NCBI GenBank assembly: GCA_963582935.1
Contig: CAUZSH010000032.1
Coordinates: 1-20,181, forward strand
Length of the DNA: 20,181 nt
Source of the DNA: CAUZSH01 sp963582935
Lineage (GTDB): Bacteria > Pseudomonadota > Gammaproteobacteria > Francisellales > Francisellaceae
Direction: 5' to 3'
Position numbers and translations under genes: made by a program. The notes under the pieces were generated by a model, which was not told the DNA's origin, made no database searches, and was given only the letters and a program-made list of their open reading frames with translations. Shown piece by piece: positions 1-5,585 of this stretch (within the stretch, counting starts at the first letter, position 1; each line of letters starts with the position of its first letter).

Positions 1-174
1 CGGGCTGGGAAATACCTTCCAGCTTCCAAAGGTCGAAGCGCTACGCACAATCTCTCAATGGAGCCGAAAGGCAGCCCTTCTGAGGACTACTCGACCTCGG
101 CTTCGCCTCTCCCTGTCTCGCAGCGATATACTTCGCTCTACAGGCAAAAAAGTTCTATTTCACAGCAAAATTAA
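1..174. other. GC-rich, highly structured segment of unknown nature
   Basis: The first 120 bases are about 58% G+C, far above the AT-rich genes that follow. Several self-complementary pieces are visible: a GCC-GAAA-GGC tetraloop hairpin (63-72), GGGCTG (2-7) against CAGCCC (72-77), AGGTCGA (30-36) against TCGACCT (91-97), and AGCGA/TCGCT flanking TATACT (122-136 region). One forward frame is open from the window edge to a TAA at 172-174, but its composition (rich in S, P and short charged stretches) looks like translated non-coding sequence. I could not match it to RNase P RNA, tmRNA, 6S or 4.5S RNA. It may be a dispersed palindromic repeat, the end of a structured RNA, or the end of a mobile element that starts outside the window. 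Confidence 0.35.
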
Positions 175-226
175 TCCTAAATTAGGCTAGACTCTTAATG
201 TTGTTTGATCTTAGGAGAATCTAAAT

Positions 227-661
227 ATGCATACGAAACGTCTCATTCCAATCACTCTAATGGTTATTTTTCTGTCTGGATGCGCCACACATGCCACACA
301 TGCCACGAAAGAAACGAGCTTAACGCCAATAGAATCCACTAGCGCCACAGAACTCAACACAGCAAAAAACATCAACCCCGAAGTCACGATTAAGCTTTCC
401 CAAAAAAATGATCGAGTCATTGCTGATGTTAAAACGCACTGGAACGGACATCAAGAGGGAGAGCTACATATTCATTGGACTTCCCCGACCAAACATTGCG
501 TTGATAGTGATTTTGATATTTCTCAATACAAATTAAAAAATGATGAAACCTGGGCTTATCGCACAATTCATCGTAATTGCGATGGTAAATGGACTGCAGA
601 GGTGATAGATTCTGAAGGTAATGTACTTGCATCAGATAGCATAACTGCTACCAAGCCCTAA
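227..661 (+). CDS. Putative outer-membrane lipoprotein, unknown function
   Basis: This 144-residue protein begins with a short basic stretch and a hydrophobic segment ending in the lipobox L-S-G-C (residues 16-19), so it should be cleaved and lipidated at Cys19. An AGGAGA ribosome-binding site lies 8 nt before the ATG. Directly after Cys19 the protein reads A-T-H-A-T-H-A-T, produced by a 9-nt tandem repeat (284-301). The mature part (about 50-144) looks like a small beta-rich domain with three cysteines (around residues 91-119) that could form a disulfide. I do not recognise the family. Its TAA overlaps the ATG of the downstream glucosaminidase gene by one base (TAATG), so the two are probably translated together and may act together at the cell wall. 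That link is inference. Confidence 0.75.
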   Translation: MHTKRLIPITLMVIFLSGCATHATHATKETSLTPIESTSATELNTAKNINPEVTIKLSQKNDRVIADVKTHWNGHQEGELHIHWTSPTKHCVDSDFDISQYKLKNDETWAYRTIHRNCDGKWTAEVIDSEGNVLASDSITATKP

Positions 662-1428
662 TGAGCCGACCTTTTTATAAAAAAAAACGCTACATCATTC
701 CGTTTAGCTCTATTCTCATTATGGCAATCATGATTGCCAGCATACTGCGCTTTAACCCCAGAGCACCCATTCCTGAGTTTAGAAGTATGTCTGTTTCAGA
801 GCGCAAAGTTGCCTTTATTGATTATCTCATCCCATTGATAAACAAAGCTAATCTGATGCTACAAAAAGAGCGAGATAGCATCATTTCTTTACAGATACAG
901 TTTTATCAAACAGGCTCACTCTCAAAATCTGGCTTCAACACGCTACATACTTTATATGTAAAAAATAGGCTTGGTACTGACCTTAAGGTATCTGATCAAG
1001 ACTTTAAACTACTTTTAGAACGTGTGGATACCATACCCCCCTCACTTGCCCTCGCTCAAGCGGCTCTTGAAAGTGGCTGGGGAACCTCAAGGTTTGCCAT
1101 TAACGGCAACAATTATTTTGGTTTACATTGCTTTACTTCAGGCTGTGGTATTATTCCAAAGAGGAGAGCATCGGGCTCAAAAATGGAAGTCACTAAATTT
1201 AATTCTCCTGAAAAAGGCGTAATCCAATATATGTACCGCCTCAACACTGGCACACATTTTCGACATTTCAGAGAGATTAGGGCAAAAATGCGTATAAAAA
1301 ACCTAAGACTAGAAACTACCATATTAATGCAGGGACTTGAACGCTATTCTGAACTCGGCGGCAAACAGTACATGAATTTATTAGAAACCGTTATTCGCCA
1401 AAATAACTTGATGAAGTATGACGCTTGA
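661..1428 (+). CDS. Bax-like glucosaminidase-domain protein
   Basis: This 255-residue protein resembles the Bax family, whose C-terminal domain belongs to the N-acetylglucosaminidase (lysozyme-like) superfamily acting on peptidoglycan. Residues 17-29 form a single hydrophobic segment, so it is an inner-membrane-anchored or secreted protein facing the periplasm. The catalytic core starts near residue 124 with I-P-P-S-L-A-L-A-Q-A-A-L-E-S-G-W-G-T-S-R; the glutamate in A-L-E-S-G-W-G is the expected general acid. It continues through N-N-Y-F-G-L-H-C-F (around 149-157), and a C-terminal helical part contains the Y-S-E-L-G-G motif typical of Bax. Two cysteines close to each other (about 156 and 161) could form a disulfide. 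The start overlaps the stop of the lipoprotein gene by one base. It converges on rpoS with a 32-nt gap and no clear terminator. Confidence 0.85.
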   Translation: MSRPFYKKKRYIIPFSSILIMAIMIASILRFNPRAPIPEFRSMSVSERKVAFIDYLIPLINKANLMLQKERDSIISLQIQFYQTGSLSKSGFNTLHTLYVKNRLGTDLKVSDQDFKLLLERVDTIPPSLALAQAALESGWGTSRFAINGNNYFGLHCFTSGCGIIPKRRASGSKMEVTKFNSPEKGVIQYMYRLNTGTHFRHFREIRAKMRIKNLRLETTILMQGLERYSELGGKQYMNLLETVIRQNNLMKYDA

Positions 1429-1460
1429 TCACATTCCACAAGAGTCCTTATTGCGATAGT

Positions 1461-2321
1461 TTAGGCAACGTTCAATATGCTTGGGTCAATGTTATGCTCT
1501 TTAGCAATCACAATCAGCTTCTTTAAAGCATTCGCTTGAATCTGCCTGACTCTTTCGCGTGTGCGACCAATCGCGAGACCTATATCATCCAAAGTATGCT
1601 CCCCTTCGTTTAGCAGGCCAAACCGCATACAAAGCACTTTTTTCTCTCGTGGATTTAAATGATCCAGCAATCCAGAAATGCGCTCATAGAACTCTTGATC
1701 CTCAACGATATTCCTCTTACTTTTGTCTTCAACCATATCCACAAAAGATTTATCAGACCCTTTAAATGTGATATCCAATGAATCTTGTTTTTTGGTTAAA
1801 TCAAGCATTTTTATAACATCTTCCATTGGACGGTCTAAAAAATCTGCAACTTCTTCGGCTGTTGGCTCAGTCTTTAATTTCTGAGTAAGCGCCTTAAATG
1901 CCCGATAGTAGCTATTTAATTCTTTCAAAACATGCACCGGCACTCTAATAACACGTGCCTGATTATAAATAGCGCGCTCAATCGATTGTTTAATCCACCA
2001 CACCGCATAGGTAGAAAACCTAAAACCTAAAGATGGGTCAAATTTTTCAATCGCATGAATCAATCCTAGGTTTCCTTCTGAAACCAGATCAATAAATTCC
2101 ACTCCACCTCTGGCATGGTATCTCCTTGCTGTTTTCACGACCAACCTCAAGTTTGCCTCAATAAACCGATGGCGGGCAATTTCATCTCCTTTTTGAATTT
2201 TATAAGCTAAATTAATTTCGTCTTTATGCGTCAAAAGGGATGAAAACCCGATCTCTTTTAAGTACAGTCCAGTGGCATTGCATTCTGCTTTGCTTGGCTT
2301 ATAATTTCCATTACGCTCCAT
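1461..2321 (-). CDS. rpoS: RNA polymerase sigma factor RpoS
   Basis: This is a 286-residue group 2 sigma factor. Region 1.2 (residues 18-31, Y-L-K-E-I-G), region 2 (about 53-122, with F-R-F-S-T-Y-A-V-W-W-I-K-Q-S-I-E at 100-115, the -10 melting and recognition part), region 3 (about 123-200) and region 4 (about 215-275, with the helix-turn-helix T-L-D-D-I-G...R-T-R-E-R-V-R-Q-I-Q) are all intact. The choice of RpoS over RpoD rests on length and on the lack of the RpoD non-conserved insertion; RpoH is unlikely because its characteristic box between regions 2 and 3 is absent. The N-terminus is about 40-50 residues shorter than in E. coli RpoS, so region 1.1 is missing. A perfect AAGGAGGT ribosome-binding site (2329-2336) lies 7 nt before the ATG, which fixes the start. 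RpoS directs stationary-phase and stress transcription; in several genera it is tied to the BarA-Csr circuit also found in this window. Confidence 0.9.
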   Translation of the reverse strand: MERNGNYKPSKAECNATGLYLKEIGFSSLLTHKDEINLAYKIQKGDEIARHRFIEANLRLVVKTARRYHARGGVEFIDLVSEGNLGLIHAIEKFDPSLGFRFSTYAVWWIKQSIERAIYNQARVIRVPVHVLKELNSYYRAFKALTQKLKTEPTAEEVADFLDRPMEDVIKMLDLTKKQDSLDITFKGSDKSFVDMVEDKSKRNIVEDQEFYERISGLLDHLNPREKKVLCMRFGLLNEGEHTLDDIGLAIGRTRERVRQIQANALKKLIVIAKEHNIDPSILNVA

Positions 2322-2602
2322 AACAACTACCTCCTTATTGTCTATGCCCCTCCATTCTTAAATAGAATTTACCAGAAAAAAATAGGTGTATAGCACATTT
2401 CAATAGGTATAAATTCGATAATAATTTGAGACATTGACTGTAAGACGCTCAGCCATTGTTCAATAAAAACCCTTGCCTTATGCTTAAATCTATAATTTTT
2501 GTAATTAGATCAATCAGTAACTTTGAACAACGCAAACTTTGTTCTATAGTTAGAATATAAACTTACTTACTTAATTTAATAAAATTAGAGTATAAGGCAC
2601 AA
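2322..2602. other. Divergent intergenic region between rpoS and a lipoprotein gene
   Basis: This 281-bp AT-rich stretch must hold the promoters for rpoS (leftward) and for the lipoprotein gene at 2603 (rightward). The rightward promoter is listed separately. On the rpoS side I see the strong ribosome-binding site and a second GGA-containing purine run (GGAGGGG, complement of 2347-2353) about 17 nt upstream of it, but no convincing -35/-10 pair. No RNA gene or repeat was recognised. Confidence 0.5.
2523..2550 (+). promoter_or_regulatory. Candidate sigma-70 promoter with an inverted repeat in its spacer
   Basis: TTGAAC (2523-2528) and TATAGT (2545-2550) are separated by 16 nt and lie about 50 nt upstream of the lipoprotein start at 2603. 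A perfect inverted repeat GAACAA-N8-TTGTTC (2525-2544) fills the space between the two hexamers, a place where a dimeric repressor could block polymerase. Both the promoter and the operator role are inference from sequence shape. Confidence 0.4.
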
Positions 2603-3097
2603 ATGATAAAAATAACGCTTCTTTTAGCAACCATACTGACAATGACTGGATGCTTTGAAAATCCGGAGCAACACAATAATGCGTTGAAATCTTACATTCA
2701 AAATAAATTCATTCCGGAACATATTCAGCAATTTAATCAAATTAAGCAAATGGGTTACAAAACCATAGTCTTAGATCAAGATCAATCCTCCCTCACTCAT
2801 ACCGTTGGTTGCATTATGGGATTAGATCACAGGGTATATGCCCGAGCTTATTCACCAGAAATACAAAAGGATGGAAAAATTGAAGCCTTCAGCTGCATAC
2901 TTAGAGTCACCTTTGTCCAAACAGGTCAATCCTGGTCGTTGCAGTCTGTGTATTATAACCATAAAGCCTATGCGATTTCAGGCTATTCGCTAAAAGCTAT
3001 TAAACGTATTTTTTCAATGCAAGCAGAAACTGGCCTCACACAGATCATCGCCAAAGTCACAGGCAATCTTCCACCTGAAAAGCCCATTATTCATTAA
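2603..3097 (+). CDS. Putative lipoprotein, unknown function
   Basis: This 164-residue protein has a short lysine-containing start, a hydrophobic segment and the lipobox M-T-G-C (residues 14-17), so Cys17 is the likely lipidated residue. The mature region starts with a helix rich in Q, N and K (18-50). It is followed by what looks like a beta domain with two cysteines (about residues 72 and 98) and many aromatic residues near Y-Y-N-H-K-A-Y. I do not recognise the family. It stands alone, with its own candidate promoter, and converges on the aminotransferase gene with an 18-nt gap. The residue after the lipid cysteine is Phe, not Asp, so outer-membrane sorting is more likely than inner-membrane retention. 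Confidence 0.7.
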   Translation: MIKITLLLATILTMTGCFENPEQHNNALKSYIQNKFIPEHIQQFNQIKQMGYKTIVLDQDQSSLTHTVGCIMGLDHRVYARAYSPEIQKDGKIEAFSCILRVTFVQTGQSWSLQSVYYNHKAYAISGYSLKAIKRIFSMQAETGLTQIIAKVTGNLPPEKPIIH

Positions 3098-3115
3098 AAG
3101 TGATGATAACCAGCT

Positions 3116-4297
3116 TTAACCTTTTTGAATAAACGTCTGTAAACGCTTCATTCCCTCAAGCAAATCACTATCAGAAAAACTACAGGTCACTCGGATATAT
3201 CCATTCAGACCAAATGCCGTACCTGGTGTGAGCGCCAGTTTTTCCTCACTTAACAAACATTCACAAAAATTAATATCACTATGGATACCCATTTTTTTCA
3301 TCGCTTGTTGTATGTTTGGAAACAAGTAAAAAGTTCCCTCTGCTTGAATGCACTTAACACCTTCCATCTCATTTAGTAATCTCCAAACCATCTCCACACG
3401 CTTCTTATAGGTTTCTATATGTGATTGCAAATCTTGATGGGTTAGAGAAAGTGCTGAAAGCGCTGCTTTCTGTGAAATTGAACAAGGGTTTGATAACGAT
3501 TGAGATTGAAATTTCACCATTGCTTTAATGATATCCGCAGGGGCAATAGTATATCCAATGCGCCAACCAGACATGGAATAGCTCTTTGAAACACCATTCA
3601 CAATAATGGTACGATCTTTCAAATCAGGGGCAACGTTTAGCATTTGAGCGGGTGTTTTACCCCAATAAATCATGTCGTAGATATCATCGGAGACCAAAAT
3701 GACATTTGGATATTCACGCAAAACCTCTGCAATTTCTAATAATTCCGCTTCGTTATATACAACACCAGAAGGGTTATTCGGGTTACACATAATCAGAATC
3801 TTTGTTTTGTTGGTAAGATGCTCTCTCAGCTCATCTGCCGTTAATTTCAAATCATGTTGATACTGCCCCTCAATAATCACAGGCGTTGCATCACATAAAC
3901 GCACCATATCAGGATATGAAACCCAAAATGGCGCATGCATAATCACCTCATCACCTGGGTTTAAGAGACAATTGAAAACATTATGTAAACAATGTTTTGC
4001 GCCTGTTGTCACCATAACCTCGTCTAGTGTAAGCTTAAGCCCAAAGTCTCTGTGATAACGGCCCGATATTGCTTGTCTTAGCTCTGGAATACCATCTACT
4101 TGTGTGTATTGTGTAAAGCCGTCTTTGATTGCCTGAATACCCGCTTCTGAAGCGATTTCAGGTGTTTCAAAACCAGGAACTCCAGCCACTAAAGAGATAA
4201 TGTCTTCACCTGACAACTTAAGCTGATGTGCCTTTTGCGCGAGATGCATGGTCATTGAAGGCTGGATTTTGGAAATTTTATCTGACAGTCTATTCAT
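3116..4297 (-). CDS. PLP-dependent class I aminotransferase (aspartate aminotransferase family)
   Basis: This 393-residue, fold-type I aminotransferase transfers an amino group between an amino acid and a 2-oxo acid in the cytoplasm. Visible motifs are N-P-N-N-P-S-G (172-178, substrate and PLP contacts), D-D-I-Y (about 204-207), and S-K-S-Y-S-M-S-G-W-R-I-G-Y (237-249), where Lys238 forms the Schiff base with PLP. A C-terminal I-R-V-T-C-S-F carries the arginine that binds the substrate carboxylate. The exact substrate cannot be read from sequence; aspartate is the commonest in this branch. A longer reading from 4351 is possible, but the family alignment begins with M-N-R-L-S-D-K-I. The ATG at 4297 also overlaps the TPR gene stop by 8 nt (ATGAATAG), which fits translational coupling. 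It is the last gene of the barA operon. Confidence 0.85.
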   Translation of the reverse strand: MNRLSDKISKIQPSMTMHLAQKAHQLKLSGEDIISLVAGVPGFETPEIASEAGIQAIKDGFTQYTQVDGIPELRQAISGRYHRDFGLKLTLDEVMVTTGAKHCLHNVFNCLLNPGDEVIMHAPFWVSYPDMVRLCDATPVIIEGQYQHDLKLTADELREHLTNKTKILIMCNPNNPSGVVYNEAELLEIAEVLREYPNVILVSDDIYDMIYWGKTPAQMLNVAPDLKDRTIIVNGVSKSYSMSGWRIGYTIAPADIIKAMVKFQSQSLSNPCSISQKAALSALSLTHQDLQSHIETYKKRVEMVWRLLNEMEGVKCIQAEGTFYLFPNIQQAMKKMGIHSDINFCECLLSEEKLALTPGTAFGLNGYIRVTCSFSDSDLLEGMKRLQTFIQKG

Positions 4298-5585
4298 TAT
4301 ATGTGTACAAGTGATACCTTTTAAGAATATCAATAGCACTATTTGAGACATGATTCAACGAATTTATTTTCCGAACCACCGCTTTTGCCTCAGAAACTTC
4401 TCCAGCAGCCTTCAAAGCCACCGCATAATGTGCGCCAATCTCAGGGTCAGGCATCAAATCATAGGCTCTTTTTAAATATATTAACGCTTCCTGATATTTC
4501 TCCAATTTAAACAATACCCAGCCGTAACTATCCATAATTGCAGGTGAACTTGGACTGATTTTAATCGCCTTATCTAGCATCTCAAATGCCTCTTGGTAAC
4601 GATTGGTGGAAGTTGCCAGCGCATAACCTAAAGCATTTAGTGCATCAGGATTATTACCATTAACCGCCAGAACCTCACTTAAATCTGCCTCTGCTAACAC
4701 AACTTTATTTAAATTTACATACACCATTCCACGCATAAAAAGTAATTTTAAATTTGATGGGTCAGTTTGCAACCCAAGGCTTAAGGACTTTATTGCCTCA
4801 TTATTTAAGCCCTGTGCAATTTGGAGGTTCGCGACTAAAATGACCTTAGAAAGTATTTCAACATCATTTCTCGGCACCAATGGCTCCGCATTTAAAAGTG
4901 CTTCTTTATACATTCCTTTTTGCATTAATAAAGTCGACAAACGTATTTTTGCTTGAAAATAATATTCACTCGGCCTCACTTTTTGATACCAAATCAACGC
5001 CTCATTAGGGTTATGAAGCATCTCATGAATTTGGGCAGTGAAATAGGCAACAGAGTTCGTATATTCATCGTTATTTATATCTTTGAAAGAGGACAATGCT
5101 GCCGAGTAATTTTTAAGCTCAATACTGATCAATGACTGTAAAAAAATAATTTCATTATGGTGTGCTAAAGTGGGTGGTAGCCGATCAAGGATTTGTTGTG
5201 CAGCCAGAGGCTTACCTTTCGCCATCAGTAATTTTGCCTTATAAACATTCGCAGGGATACTGTAAGGATCTTGGGCAAGCCAACGTGATAATAACTGTTC
5301 TGCGACCTGGTTGGATTGTATTGCTAAAGCGAGATCTAAGGCTTTGTCTCGAATCTCTTCATTTTTTGAGCTCTTGGATAAATCCACATAAAGCACCAAA
5401 GCATTATGCCATTCGTTTCTTGACATGGCCATTTCAGCCAAGACCAACTTATAAAAGTTATTGGCGTATTGTGCACCATAGGCATTTTCTCGATCGGAGA
5501 CGTAAGCAGCCGAAACGCCCATCGTGGTAAAAGCGCTCATAATAGCACTCATCAAAATAACCCATAACGCTTTTTTCATTTTCAT
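4290..5585 (-). CDS. Exported TPR-repeat protein
   Basis: This 431-residue protein starts with a signal peptide (basic M-K-M-K-K, hydrophobic core, likely cleavage after V-S-A near residue 26), so it is probably periplasmic or membrane-associated. The remainder is a continuous array of helical pairs of the tetratricopeptide type. They are clearest in the C-terminal half, where repeats read like A-L-N-A-L-G-Y-A-L-A and M-D-S-Y-G-W-V-L-F-K-L-E-K-Y-Q-E-A-L. TPR arrays are protein-binding scaffolds with no catalytic residues. Its ATG overlaps the barA stop (ATGA) and its stop overlaps the aminotransferase start, so all three are read from one message. Whether it works with the BarA sensor or is only a passenger cannot be told from the sequence. 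Confidence 0.8.
   Translation of the reverse strand: MKMKKALWVILMSAIMSAFTTMGVSAAYVSDRENAYGAQYANNFYKLVLAEMAMSRNEWHNALVLYVDLSKSSKNEEIRDKALDLALAIQSNQVAEQLLSRWLAQDPYSIPANVYKAKLLMAKGKPLAAQQILDRLPPTLAHHNEIIFLQSLISIELKNYSAALSSFKDINNDEYTNSVAYFTAQIHEMLHNPNEALIWYQKVRPSEYYFQAKIRLSTLLMQKGMYKEALLNAEPLVPRNDVEILSKVILVANLQIAQGLNNEAIKSLSLGLQTDPSNLKLLFMRGMVYVNLNKVVLAEADLSEVLAVNGNNPDALNALGYALATSTNRYQEAFEMLDKAIKISPSSPAIMDSYGWVLFKLEKYQEALIYLKRAYDLMPDPEIGAHYAVALKAAGEVSEAKAVVRKINSLNHVSNSAIDILKRYHLYTYNE

Noticed and set aside
4298..4351. Longer N-terminus for the aminotransferase starting at 4351
   Set aside because: The additional 18 residues are hydrophobic and not part of the family; the ATG at 4297 matches the family start and the operon overlap.
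5162..5530. 122-codon frame on the + strand
   Set aside because: It is wholly antisense to the TPR gene, with no family resemblance or ribosome-binding site.
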